This document shows, one piece after another, positions 15,001 to 24,390 of a stretch of DNA of 33,693 nucleotides. Under the pieces are notes generated by a model that was not told the DNA's origin, did not search any database, and worked only from the letters and a program-made list of their open reading frames with translations. Location: NCBI GenBank assembly GCA_013003155.1, contig JABDKF010000249.1, positions 1 through 33,693 of the forward strand, given 5' to 3'. Position numbers and translations under genes: made by a program. Within the stretch, counting starts at the first letter, position 1. The number at the start of each line of letters is the position of its first letter. Source of the DNA: Woeseia sp. (GTDB lineage: Bacteria; Pseudomonadota; Gammaproteobacteria; Steroidobacterales; Woeseiaceae).

Positions 15001-15181
15001 CGCTGACCTGCAGGAAAAGAATTTCATTGTCACTGCAGGCAAATTCAACGCGCATCGGCCGGCAACAAATCTGGCAGTCCTCGACGTAAGTCTGGTCGCC
15101 GGCAGAGGTATCGATAACGATGTGCATCCGTTCGCCACAGTAGGGGCAGCGTACGGGTTTTTCGTGTAACGGATCGTGCAT
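14990..15181 (-). CDS. CPxCG-motif cysteine-rich small protein (zinc-ribbon-like)
   Basis: A 63-residue protein with two Cys knuckles, RCPYCGER and DCQICCRP, about 22 residues apart, as in the CPXCG-motif cysteine-rich family found in many gammaproteobacteria. It probably binds zinc; its function is not known. The ATG at 15,181 gives the family length; the frame stays open to 15,304 only by running into the 3' end of pdxH in another frame. It is ten bases after pdxH and overlaps the next gene, so the three form an operon. Confidence 0.82.
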   Translation of the reverse strand: MHDPLHEKPVRCPYCGERMHIVIDTSAGDQTYVEDCQICCRPMRVEFACSDNEILFLQVSGDS

Positions 15182-15191
15182 CAGCGGAGAC

Positions 15192-15893
15192 TCACGGCTG
15201 CAGTCGCGAGGCTTTCCATGCGCTGCACTCGAAGGTGTCATCCGACGTTCGCGTGAGCGCGCGCACCCACCGTGCACGATCGTGAATTCGGTCCGCCCCT
15301 TCACGCCAGATTTCCAGCGCTTCCGGCCAGACCCGGAATCCGCCCCAGTGGGGCGGGCGTGGAATGTCGGGCGGCGTATTTCCGGCTAATGTGTTGATGT
15401 CTTTGCCAAGCTCTACGCCCAGTTTCACTGCGCGTTCGCGGATTTGCTTTTCAAGTTGCGCGCGCGTCGCGATCGGTTTGCTTTGATCAGAACCCCACGC
15501 GCCCAGTCGGCTGCCCCAGCCACGTGTCGCGAAATAGGCGTCGCTCTCGGCGGCCGGAGATTTAACGGCTATTCCCTCCATACGGATCTGTTGACCCAGC
15601 GCGTCCCAGTGCATGATCAGTGCGACGCGCTCGTTGGCAAGAATTGCCCGCGACTTGGCAGACTCATAGTTCGTATAGAACACCAGGTAGCCGGGCTCTG
15701 CGACAAAGGCCTTGCACAACACAATGCGCGCCGACGGCGTGCCGTCCTTATCGACGGTGGCGAGGGACATCGCGTTCGGGTTGCGCTGACTGGCCGACTG
15801 TTGCGCATGCTCGAACCACTCGGCGGCGAGTGGCAGCGGGTTCTCGGGTAACGGGTTCGGCAGTTGGCCGCCAGACTCGGGATTGCGGGTCAT
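15192..15893 (-). CDS. pdxH: pyridoxamine/pyridoxine 5'-phosphate oxidase PdxH
   Basis: PdxH is the FMN enzyme that oxidises PNP and PMP to pyridoxal 5'-phosphate, the last step of vitamin B6 synthesis and salvage. Hallmarks are 'NAMSLATVDKDGTPSARIVL', 'VFYTNYESAKSRAI', 'QQIRMEGIA', 'YFATRGWGSRLGAW' and the C-terminal 'RPPHWGGFRVWPEALEIW' ending in RLQP (usual RLAP). I chose ATG 15,893 (233 residues); a TTG at 15,920 would add nine residues. It heads the operon with the CPxCG protein and the amidohydrolase-like protein. Confidence 0.95.
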   Translation of the reverse strand: MTRNPESGGQLPNPLPENPLPLAAEWFEHAQQSASQRNPNAMSLATVDKDGTPSARIVLCKAFVAEPGYLVFYTNYESAKSRAILANERVALIMHWDALGQQIRMEGIAVKSPAAESDAYFATRGWGSRLGAWGSDQSKPIATRAQLEKQIRERAVKLGVELGKDINTLAGNTPPDIPRPPHWGGFRVWPEALEIWREGADRIHDRARWVRALTRTSDDTFECSAWKASRLQP

Positions 15894-15989
15894 AGGATCA
15901 GTTCCACGCTGCTCGGGCAACGCATTGCAAATTGTCAGTCTCCAGTCGCGGAGAGTAGCAGACGCGCAATGGTGCTTTCTATTCGCAGT

Positions 15990-17510
15990 TTAGCGGTTGC
16001 TTACGCTGCTACCGCCGGCGCGTCGCGGATCCGTAGCAATCTGGAAACCCCCTGCAGGCTCATGCAATGCAGCACCGACGCCGCCAAAATACATACTCAA
16101 TTCCGGAAATTGATGCAGAGGCATCTGCAGCTTCCCGGTGGCGATGCCGGGCTCAGCAGCCACTCGATCGCCGTCGTCGCGTAACTCTACATGGAGTCGT
16201 GGGGCGCTGATTGCCTGTTCTATGCTCATATCGTATTGCAGAAAATTCACCAGGAACTGGTGGATCGCGGTGGTAATCCGATCGGCGCCCGGCGATCCGA
16301 AGGCCAGAACGCGTTCACCGTTACGGGCTGCGCCCGGCGTCATGTTTGACGGCAATCGTCTGCCTGCGGGTGCGGCTTCGAGGCCACGCGGGTTCAGCTC
16401 AATCTCACCCAGGCAGTTATTCAGCCACAATCCGGTGCCGGCGGGCATATCGCCTGCGCCGTAGCCGGACGAGGCCGTGATGGCACAGGCGTTGCCTTCA
16501 TCATCCACAGCGGAAGTATGCACGGTCGATGCGGATTGGTATTTTCCCGGAAATTGTCCGGTATTGAGCGCAGCCAGCAGCGCCGCGCTTTCCTCGGCAA
16601 GATCGTGCGTAAGGTCGAGCCGGTCACGACGGTACCGCAACACGGCGTGCTGCACGGCGACCAGTTGCGCCACGGTTGCTTCGTCCAGGTTCGCGGCAGA
16701 GGCGTCGCGAAACAGGCGCAGCATGGCCGCCAGCACCGTGCCGCCGATGGCAGGCGGTGGATTGCTGGCGATTTGCCAACCGCACAGTTCCGTTAGCAGC
16801 GGTTCTCTGGGAATCGCCCGGTACTCGCGCATATCTTCAAGTGTCATGCGCCCACCGTTTTCCTGGATGTGCGACACGATGGCGTGCGCCAGCTCACCCT
16901 CGTAGAAAATGCGGGCGCCTTCTTGAGCTATGTGCTCGAGACTGTCCGCAAGGTGCGGTACCTGGATGAGTTCGCCACGCGGCCTGAGATTTCCCTCGTC
17001 GTCGTGCAGCGCTGCGAAGCCGTCGGCGCTACGCCCGTAAATGCGGTGTCCCGCATACCCGAGGTAATAGTGACCGGACCTTGTCAATGGAAAACCATCT
17101 TTGGCATGACGAATACACGGCGTAAAGAGTTGCGACCAGGCGGCTACGCCATAGCGTTGGGAGGCAAGCTCGAGCGCGGCTACGGTGCCGGGGACGCCTA
17201 CTGAGCTGGCGCCGACCAGGGTTTGCACGCCGCCTCCGTATTCCATCTCAACGACGACCGGTTGCGGCGTGTCTATCTTGCTGCCAATGCCTGGCACCGC
17301 AACATTACCGTCGATGACAACCGGATCACTGCCGGCCGTCCAGACCGTGATATAGGTACCTCCGGCTAGCGCGCATACCCCCGGTTCCATGTTCATCGTT
17401 ACGAGCGCTGCAGCGATCGCGCAGTCGACGGCATTACCGCCAGCCTGCGCGGTTTCCAGCGCGGCGTCTGCCGCTATCTGCGAGCTGGTTGCCGTTGCGA
17501 CTCGTGTCAT
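15990..17510 (-). CDS. gamma-glutamyltranspeptidase-family protein without signal peptide
   Basis: A 506-residue Ntn-hydrolase of the GGT family. The N-terminus 'AQAGGNAVDCAIAAALV' and the end 'ATDPRRAGGSS' frame the usual domain. The self-cleavage/catalytic Thr lies in STVHTSAVD (about 16,503-16,535), where canonical enzymes read T-T-H-(F/Y)-S; the first Thr is kept but the next is Val. The 'PSNMTPGA' oxyanion-region motif is present. The protein starts directly at the domain, so it is predicted cytoplasmic, unlike periplasmic GGT, and resembles the YwrD-like branch. It lies 20 bases downstream of frmA on the same strand, hinting at a link to glutathione conjugates (inference). Substrate not certain. 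Confidence 0.84.
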   Translation of the reverse strand: MTRVATATSSQIAADAALETAQAGGNAVDCAIAAALVTMNMEPGVCALAGGTYITVWTAGSDPVVIDGNVAVPGIGSKIDTPQPVVVEMEYGGGVQTLVGASSVGVPGTVAALELASQRYGVAAWSQLFTPCIRHAKDGFPLTRSGHYYLGYAGHRIYGRSADGFAALHDDEGNLRPRGELIQVPHLADSLEHIAQEGARIFYEGELAHAIVSHIQENGGRMTLEDMREYRAIPREPLLTELCGWQIASNPPPAIGGTVLAAMLRLFRDASAANLDEATVAQLVAVQHAVLRYRRDRLDLTHDLAEESAALLAALNTGQFPGKYQSASTVHTSAVDDEGNACAITASSGYGAGDMPAGTGLWLNNCLGEIELNPRGLEAAPAGRRLPSNMTPGAARNGERVLAFGSPGADRITTAIHQFLVNFLQYDMSIEQAISAPRLHVELRDDGDRVAAEPGIATGKLQMPLHQFPELSMYFGGVGAALHEPAGGFQIATDPRRAGGSSVSNR

Positions 17511-17530
17511 CGGAATCGGGATCGGCAGAT

Positions 17531-18721
<1,191 letters not shown>

Positions 18722-18847
18722 TCAGTTGCAGGCATTGTTCAGCCGGCGTTCACAAAAAACTCGCTGCTTCGCATCGTCGGTTAAGTCGTGGTTCATCCAT
18801 GTCGCGCTAGTTTGCATCATGCGTTAACCGAAAAGGAGAACAGCGCC

Positions 18848-19210
18848 ATGCGACATTACAAAGCAGTTTGCCTGCCAGCCATATTGGGCGCGGCACTCAT
18901 GATGACGCCGCTGCCCGAGGCGGCGGCTCATGACATCGCGACCAGGATTTATCACGGACACCCTGCCTCATACATCGACTACCGACGAGCCGCGCTGCCA
19001 CGCTGGTTGCGTCAGCATAAAGATTTTATGCGCTGGTATCGTCTCAATCACGCATATCTTGCCGTTGACCTCGGCTGGCATCGCCAGTATCGGCGTTACC
19101 AGCAGGATCGCTTCTACCACCGGCGCGCGAAACTCAGAAAAACTGCGAGATACAAGCAGCGGCGTTATTACAAGAGGAAGCGCCAGCAAAAGCGTTACTA
19201 TCGGGACTAA
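18848..19210 (+). CDS. small, very basic Tyr/Arg-rich exported protein of unknown function
   Basis: No family recognised. The 120-residue product has a signal peptide (MRHYKAVCLPAILGAALMM... ending near EAAAHD). The mature part is rich in aromatic and basic residues: a middle segment 'LPRWLRQHKDFMRWY' and 'LGWHRQYRRYQQDRFYHRR', then a C-terminal tail of alternating Arg/Lys and Tyr (residues about 96-120). The start at 18,848 is supported by AAGGAG 9-10 bases upstream; an in-frame start at 18,788 would bury the signal peptide. It is a single-gene unit closed by its own terminator. A positively charged periplasmic or cell-surface protein binding an anionic partner (peptidoglycan, LPS or nucleic acid) is only a guess. 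Confidence 0.72.
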   Translation: MRHYKAVCLPAILGAALMMTPLPEAAAHDIATRIYHGHPASYIDYRRAALPRWLRQHKDFMRWYRLNHAYLAVDLGWHRQYRRYQQDRFYHRRAKLRKTARYKQRRYYKRKRQQKRYYRD

Positions 19211-19240
19211 TTAAGTTCGTTACAAATGCTACTGATTCGC

Positions 19241-19266
19241 CCGGGCCCATAGCGGCCCGGTTTTTT
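19241..19266 (+). terminator. intrinsic terminator after the basic exported protein gene
   Basis: CCGGGCC - CATAGC - GGCCCGG followed at once by TTTTTT (19,261-19,266), 31 bases after the stop at 19,210. A 7-bp perfect GC stem; it separates this gene from tyrA. Confidence 0.88.
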
Positions 19267-19351
19267 GTGCCAGAATTTTTGTTTGAATCTTCTGTTACGG
19301 GCAGAACTGCGGTAAAACCTTCGGCTACCCCTGATTTTGGATTGACCAAGC

Positions 19352-20437
19352 ATGACGCTCGACCAACTACGCGCCGAACTATCTGCCATCGACCAACAGC
19401 TGATCGAGCTGGTAGCGCAGCGCCAGCAGGTTGTAGGCAAGATAGGCAAGAGCAAGTTGACCACGGGCCGAGCGACGCGCGACTATGAACGCGAAAAAGA
19501 GGTGCTGAATCTCGCCCGTGAACATGCCAGCGCGATGTCGGTCAATCCCGATCTGGCCGAGTCGATCATGCGGTCACTGATTCGTTCGTCCCTGGCAAGT
19601 CAGGAGCGCGAGCGCGTCGCGGCTGAGGGCAAGGGAGACGGTCGACGTGTTCTGATCATTGGTGGTGCGGGTAAAATGGGCGGCTGGTTCGTCGATTTTT
19701 TTTCATCCCAGGGATTCGTTACGGTTGTCGCCGACGCCGCCATCGAAGACGGAGATCAGAGATTTAGCGATTGGCACGATGCCGGTCTCGATTTTGACGT
19801 CATCGTCGTTGCAACCCCATTGGCGACTTCCGGAGTGCTCTTGCTGGAACTCGCCGAGCTTGCGCCACGCGCGTTAATTTTTGATATCGGCTCCCTGAAG
19901 TCGCCGCTTCGCAAGGGTTTGTATGCTCTGCGGGATGCTGGCTGCAAAGTGACTTCTCTGCACCCGATGTTTGGCCCGGACACCGATTTGCTGTCAGGGC
20001 GTCACCTGATTTTCGTCGACGTAGGGTGCGCCGCCGCGACAGCCAGCGCGCGGGAAATGTTTGCAGCGACGATGGTTGAACAGCTCGAAATGAATCTCGA
20101 CGACCATGACCGGTTGATTGCTTACGTCCTTGGTTTGTCGCACGCTCTGAACATTGCGTTTTTTACCGCGCTCGCGGAGAGTGGTGAAGCGGCGCCGCAA
20201 CTCGCCAAACTGTCGTCTACCACTTTTGATTCGCAGCTGCTTGTTGCAACTGCAGTCGCGGACGAGAATCCTTATCTGTACTTTGAGATTCAGAACTTGA
20301 ATCAGTTTGGCCTGGGTCCGCTCGATGCATTGTGCGAGTCTACGAACCGAATTCGACGGCTGGTCGCTGACGGTGATCAGGAAGGATTCGTTAAATTGAT
20401 GAGCGCAGGTCGCGAATATCTCGCGACGCGAGTCTAG
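19352..20437 (+). CDS. tyrA: bifunctional chorismate mutase/prephenate dehydrogenase TyrA
   Basis: The T-protein converts chorismate to prephenate and then to 4-hydroxyphenylpyruvate, committing carbon to tyrosine. Residues about 1-90 are an AroQ-type chorismate mutase (LDQLRAELSAIDQQLIELVA, then RQQVVGKIGKSK). From about residue 98 comes the NAD-binding dehydrogenase (RVLIIGGAGKMGGWF), with IFDIGSLKSP, TSLHPMFGPD and the helical 'LGLSHALNIAFF' dimer region. Length is 361 against 373 in E. coli. The fused form is typical of gammaproteobacteria. The diguanylate cyclase gene follows after 33 bases on the same strand. Confidence 0.95.
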   Translation: MTLDQLRAELSAIDQQLIELVAQRQQVVGKIGKSKLTTGRATRDYEREKEVLNLAREHASAMSVNPDLAESIMRSLIRSSLASQERERVAAEGKGDGRRVLIIGGAGKMGGWFVDFFSSQGFVTVVADAAIEDGDQRFSDWHDAGLDFDVIVVATPLATSGVLLLELAELAPRALIFDIGSLKSPLRKGLYALRDAGCKVTSLHPMFGPDTDLLSGRHLIFVDVGCAAATASAREMFAATMVEQLEMNLDDHDRLIAYVLGLSHALNIAFFTALAESGEAAPQLAKLSSTTFDSQLLVATAVADENPYLYFEIQNLNQFGLGPLDALCESTNRIRRLVADGDQEGFVKLMSAGREYLATRV

Positions 20438-20470
20438 AGCGCAGCCAGCGGGCAAGGGGAGAAGCAAAAA

Positions 20471-21577
20471 GTGTCGGCCAATACGCAGTCACAAAGGGAC
20501 ATAGCAGACGAATTACGCGAAGCGCAGCGCGAGCTGCAGCGGCTGACACGCGAAGTTGATCGCAATTCAAGAAAGCTGAAGGTTACGCAAGAGCGCGAGC
20601 TGAAAATGCTCAAGGCTGAAGATATTGCCGCGTTGCTGCGTGTCGTATTGAACGACCTCAAATCGAGCTACGCATTGGATTCGGTCAGCGTCGTGATTTG
20701 TGACCCGAACCACGACTTGCGTCACCTGTTGTTAGCGGGCGGCCATACAGTCGATGATTTTTCCGGGCTTCGCTTCGTCGATTCGTTGACCGGCCTCGCA
20801 CCACAGTACATTGCTTTGCGTAAACCCTGGCTTGGGCAATTTTCGGCCGCCGATCACTCGCTGATTCTGCCGCAAGGCGGCACCATCCGGTCCATCGCAG
20901 TTTTGCCGCTGCGCCACAAAGGCAAGCTGCTCGGCAGCATAAATTTTGGCAGTAACGATGAGAGCCGTTTCACTTCGTTGCACGCGACCGATTTCTTTGC
21001 GCACTTTAGTGTCATCGCTTCGTTCGCGCTCGAAAACGTTGTTAACCGAGCGAGGCTCTTGCGCAGCGGCCAAACTGACTTCCTGACGGGCTGGCACAAC
21101 CGGCGCTACCTGCAATTCCGCCTGAAAGAGGAGCTGGCACGCGCAAGTCGCGAGGGTTCAACGCTCGTGTGCCTGATGCTGGATATCGATCACTTCAAAC
21201 GCATCAATGACACGTACGGGCACGCCGCCGGCGATGAAGTGCTGCGTGAGATTGCTCACCGAGTGGAAACACAGGTTCGTGCGAGCGATGTCGCCGCGCG
21301 CTACGGTGGCGAGGAGTTCGTCGTCTTGTTGCCGGCAACCGACAGCAAATCGGCGCAGGCGTTAGCGGAACGCATTCGCACGGCGATATCGGCAACCCCG
21401 ATTGCGGTCAATGACGACGTTGCTGAGACCATCACTGCGTCGATTGGCATTGCAAGCTGCGCTGCGCCGACCAAGGGCGACGATCTCAAGACGCTGGGCG
21501 AGTCTTTGCTGGCGCGCGCAGACGTTGCGCTTTATCAGGCCAAATCGGCCGGTCGTAACCGCGTTGAGGTGGGCTGA
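20471..21577 (+). CDS. diguanylate cyclase (GGDEF) with N-terminal coiled coil and GAF/DUF484-like sensor
   Basis: Makes cyclic di-GMP from two GTP. Residues 1-50 form a charged heptad-rich coiled coil. Residues about 50-200 look like a GAF or DUF484 type sensor domain (VLPLRHKGKLLGSINFGSN); the ligand is unknown. The GGDEF domain follows from about 205: DIDHFKRINDTYGHAAGDEVL for metal and substrate, and an intact active site GGEEF. An RxxD inhibitory I-site (RASD) lies five residues before GGEEF, so product inhibition is likely. No transmembrane segment is visible, so it is cytoplasmic. The start is GTG with an AGGGGAG upstream. Confidence 0.92.
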   Translation: MSANTQSQRDIADELREAQRELQRLTREVDRNSRKLKVTQERELKMLKAEDIAALLRVVLNDLKSSYALDSVSVVICDPNHDLRHLLLAGGHTVDDFSGLRFVDSLTGLAPQYIALRKPWLGQFSAADHSLILPQGGTIRSIAVLPLRHKGKLLGSINFGSNDESRFTSLHATDFFAHFSVIASFALENVVNRARLLRSGQTDFLTGWHNRRYLQFRLKEELARASREGSTLVCLMLDIDHFKRINDTYGHAAGDEVLREIAHRVETQVRASDVAARYGGEEFVVLLPATDSKSAQALAERIRTAISATPIAVNDDVAETITASIGIASCAAPTKGDDLKTLGESLLARADVALYQAKSAGRNRVEVG

Positions 21578-21620
21578 TACTGCCTGAAATTGCCTGTAGC
21601 GCAGGCCCCCGGCCGTATGT

Positions 21621-21639
21621 GATAATGAGAAGCATTATC
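21621..21639. promoter_or_regulatory. Fur box upstream of fbpABC
   Basis: GATAATGAGAAGCATTATC matches the 19-bp Fur consensus GATAATGATAATCATTATC at 17 positions. It lies 25 bases before the fbpA ATG at 21,664. Fur with Fe(II) would repress the importer in iron-replete cells. Confidence 0.9.
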
Positions 21640-21663
21640 ATTAACCGGGAATTTCTTGTCGCC

Positions 21664-22713
21664 ATGGCCACGTCAAAATTCACGCTAAGACTCCGCAGCC
21701 TGGCGCTGCTGGCGGTCGCAATGTTCACCGCCTGTTCAAACGAAACGCCGACCGCGGAGCAACCGGCGTTGACCCCGCCAGAGACGGTCGTTGTTTATTC
21801 CGCGCGCGCTGAACAACTCATTAAGCCCCTGTTCGATGCCTACACGGCGCGGACTGGTGTCACGGTGCAGTACACGACGGACAGCGAGCAGCCGCTCATT
21901 CAAAAACTGCTGGCCGAGGGCCAGACGACACCGGCAGACCTGTTACTGACCGTAGACGCGGGTAACCTCTGGTACGCGGCTGAGGAGGGCGTGCTGCGAC
22001 CCGTACAGGCAACAACTCTCGAAAACAATATTCCGGCGCATCTTCGCGATCCAGAGAAGCAGTGGTTCGCGCTGTCCGTCCGGGCGCGCACGATTGTGTA
22101 CGACACGCGCGAAGTCAGTCCAACTGAACTTAACGACTATGCGGATCTTGCGGATGAAAAATGGCGCGGCAAATTATGCCTGCGGACCTCGGCAAAGGTT
22201 TACAACCAGTCGTTGGTTGCAATGCTGATCGCCCAATTTGGTGAGCCACGGGCCGAAGAAATCGTGCGGGGCTGGGTCGCAAACCTTGCAACGGACGTCT
22301 TTCCGAATGACACGAAGTTAATTGAGGCCATTGCGGCCGGACAATGCGAAGTGGGTATTGTTAACACTTATTACTTCGGACGGTTGCAAAGGGAGAATCC
22401 TGATATCCCGGTTGCGATTTTCTGGCCGGCCGCCAGCACAGGCGGCGTGCACGTCAACGTGTCCGGTGCAGGTGTGACACGACACTCCAGCAACCCGGAC
22501 GGTGCGCTTGCCTTGCTGGAATGGATGTCGACGGAGGAGGCACAGCGCTTGCTGGGCGGCGAGAATCTCGAATACCCCGCTAACCCTTCTGTCGCCGCGG
22601 ATTCGATGGTGCTTGGCTGGGGTAGCTTCGAGGCGAGTCCCATGAACGTTGCTGCGGCAGGTGAGAATCAGGCGGCTGCGGTCCGACTGATGGATCGCGC
22701 CGGCTATCGCTAG
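21664..22713 (+). CDS. fbpA: ferric iron-binding lipoprotein of an Fe(III) ABC importer (FbpA-like)
   Basis: A periplasmic Fe(III) receptor of the FbpA/FutA class, 349 residues. A lipobox-like 'MFTAC' ends the signal peptide, so it is probably a lipoprotein, a form less common in this family. The mature protein starts 'TVVVYSARAEQLIKPLFDAY', and the paired iron-binding tyrosines are in 'VGIVNTYYFGRL'. The start was set at ATG 21,664 because the in-frame GTG and ATG at 21,619 and 21,625 lie before or inside the Fur box. First gene of fbpABC; the permease follows after 24 bases. Confidence 0.92.
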   Translation: MATSKFTLRLRSLALLAVAMFTACSNETPTAEQPALTPPETVVVYSARAEQLIKPLFDAYTARTGVTVQYTTDSEQPLIQKLLAEGQTTPADLLLTVDAGNLWYAAEEGVLRPVQATTLENNIPAHLRDPEKQWFALSVRARTIVYDTREVSPTELNDYADLADEKWRGKLCLRTSAKVYNQSLVAMLIAQFGEPRAEEIVRGWVANLATDVFPNDTKLIEAIAAGQCEVGIVNTYYFGRLQRENPDIPVAIFWPAASTGGVHVNVSGAGVTRHSSNPDGALALLEWMSTEEAQRLLGGENLEYPANPSVAADSMVLGWGSFEASPMNVAAAGENQAAAVRLMDRAGYR

Positions 22714-22737
22714 TCGTTAGCGGCGAGAGGCGAAAAT

Positions 22738-24390
22738 ATGGCTGACACCGGCGTTCTTTCCGCGCGTTTGTCGCGCGCGCCGGCCAGGAAGAACGGCTAC
22801 GCCCGACACCGCGGTTTTGGGTTGGCGATCGGGCTCATTGCGCTGGTGGCGACGGCGCCGTTGCTCGTTGCTGCATTGTCATTATTTTCAGACACCGGCG
22901 ATATTTGGCAGCACCTACTGCGTTACGTGCTGCCCGAAGCTTTCGCGAATACGCTGCTGCTGGTTTGCGGGGTTGCCGTTATTGCTGCAATTCTGGGGGT
23001 GTCCCTCGCGTGGTTTGTGGCTGTTTGCGAATTTCCCGGACGCAGTTTCTTCAGTTTCGCGCTGCTGTTACCCATGGCGATGCCGGGCTACGTACTCGGG
23101 TTTGCGCTCGCCGCCATTTTTGAATACACCGGTCCCTTACAGACAGGGTGGCGCTCGCTCTTTGGCATGCATGTCGGCTTTCCGGACGTGGGCGCGGCCG
23201 GAGCCTCGATCCTCACGCTTAGCCTGGTGCTTTATCCCTATGTCTACCTGATTACGCGACAAGGATTTAAAACGCAGGGTGTGCGCGGCATTGAGGTTGC
23301 GCAGAGTTGTGGATTGCGGCCGACAAAGGGCTTTTTCGCCGTGTCATTGCCTATGGCTCGCCCCTGGATCGTTGCCGGCGTCAGCCTTGTAATTATGGAA
23401 TGTCTCGCTGACTTTGGAACGGTGCAGCTCTTCAACTACACGACGTTTACAACGGCGATTTACCGAGCATGGTACGGCTTGTTTTCGCTGCAATCGGCTC
23501 TGCAACTGTCCCTCGTACTGGTACTTCTGGTGCTCGGAGCCCTTATGCTCGAAAAACGTGCGCGCGGTAATTCCCGGTTCACAGCGACCTCTCATGAAAG
23601 CCTTACGCGTTTGCGGCTCGGGCGACACAGTCGCTGGGCGGTTACTGTCTATTGCAGCGTCATACTGCTCATCGCATTCGTACTCCCGGCAGCGATGATC
23701 CTGAAATGGAGTGTGAGCTCATTCATTGTCGAGTTTGACCAGCGCTACTGGTCACTGGCAGCAAACTCGCTGATGCTCGCCACGCTTGCCGCCGTTTTGG
23801 TTTGTGCTATCGCGCTACTGCTGGCGTTTGCGGTGCGTTATTCACCCGGAAAAATAAATAGCGGCCTGGCGCGGCTTGCCACGCTGGGCTACGCAATACC
23901 CGGCACCGTGCTTGCCGTTGGCTTCTTCGTCCCGGTTGCAGCGCTCAGCCGCTGGATAAATGCATCGGGGCTGTTCGGCCCCGGCACTATCATCGCTTTG
24001 CAAAGTGGCCTGGCCGTCGTGTTGTTGGCCTATCTTGCGCGCTTCATGGCCGTGGCGCATGGCCCCATCGACAGTGCCCTCTTGCGCATCGGTCCAAGCG
24101 TGGAAGATGCAGCTCGTGGCATGGGTGTGGGTGGATTAAAATTGCTGCATCGCGTACATCTTCCCATCCTGAAGCCTGCGATCGTAACCGCTATGCTGCT
24201 GGTGTTTGTGGATGTAATGAAAGAATTACCTATCACCTTGATGACCCGCCCGTTTGGCTGGGACACCCTGGCCGTCAAGGTGTTTCAGCTCACGACAGAA
24301 GGCCAGTGGGAACGCGCTGCATTGCCGGCATTGGCGATCGTCCTGGCGGGTCTGTTGCCGGTCGCACTGTTGAACAGGCGCAATGACTGA
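22738..24390 (+). CDS. fbpB: Fe(III) ABC transporter permease (FbpB-like)
   Basis: A 550-residue inner-membrane permease built from two fused BPD-transport halves, about 12 helices. Each half has an EAA-type ATPase-contact loop: 'EVAQSCGLRPTKGFFAVSLP' in the first and 'EDAARGMGVGGLKLLHRVHLP' (about 24,101-24,165; shown in part) in the second. 'LLLPMAMPGYVLGFAL' and 'YAIPGTVLAVGFFVP' are typical FbpB/SfuB membrane motifs. It passes iron from FbpA to the cytoplasm using FbpC. The stop overlaps the start of fbpC by one base (TGATG). Confidence 0.93.
   Translation: MADTGVLSARLSRAPARKNGYARHRGFGLAIGLIALVATAPLLVAALSLFSDTGDIWQHLLRYVLPEAFANTLLLVCGVAVIAAILGVSLAWFVAVCEFPGRSFFSFALLLPMAMPGYVLGFALAAIFEYTGPLQTGWRSLFGMHVGFPDVGAAGASILTLSLVLYPYVYLITRQGFKTQGVRGIEVAQSCGLRPTKGFFAVSLPMARPWIVAGVSLVIMECLADFGTVQLFNYTTFTTAIYRAWYGLFSLQSALQLSLVLVLLVLGALMLEKRARGNSRFTATSHESLTRLRLGRHSRWAVTVYCSVILLIAFVLPAAMILKWSVSSFIVEFDQRYWSLAANSLMLATLAAVLVCAIALLLAFAVRYSPGKINSGLARLATLGYAIPGTVLAVGFFVPVAALSRWINASGLFGPGTIIALQSGLAVVLLAYLARFMAVAHGPIDSALLRIGPSVEDAARGMGVGGLKLLHRVHLPILKPAIVTAMLLVFVDVMKELPITLMTRPFGWDTLAVKVFQLTTEGQWERAALPALAIVLAGLLPVALLNRRND

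Noticed and set aside
13009-15138. Longer start of the amidohydrolase-like gene at 15,138.
   Set aside because: It would overlap almost the entire CPxCG gene and place the signal peptide about 50 residues inside the protein.
21592-21606. GCCTG-TAGCG-CAGGC hairpin after the diguanylate cyclase gene as a terminator.
   Set aside because: Only 5 bp and followed by C/G, not by T residues.
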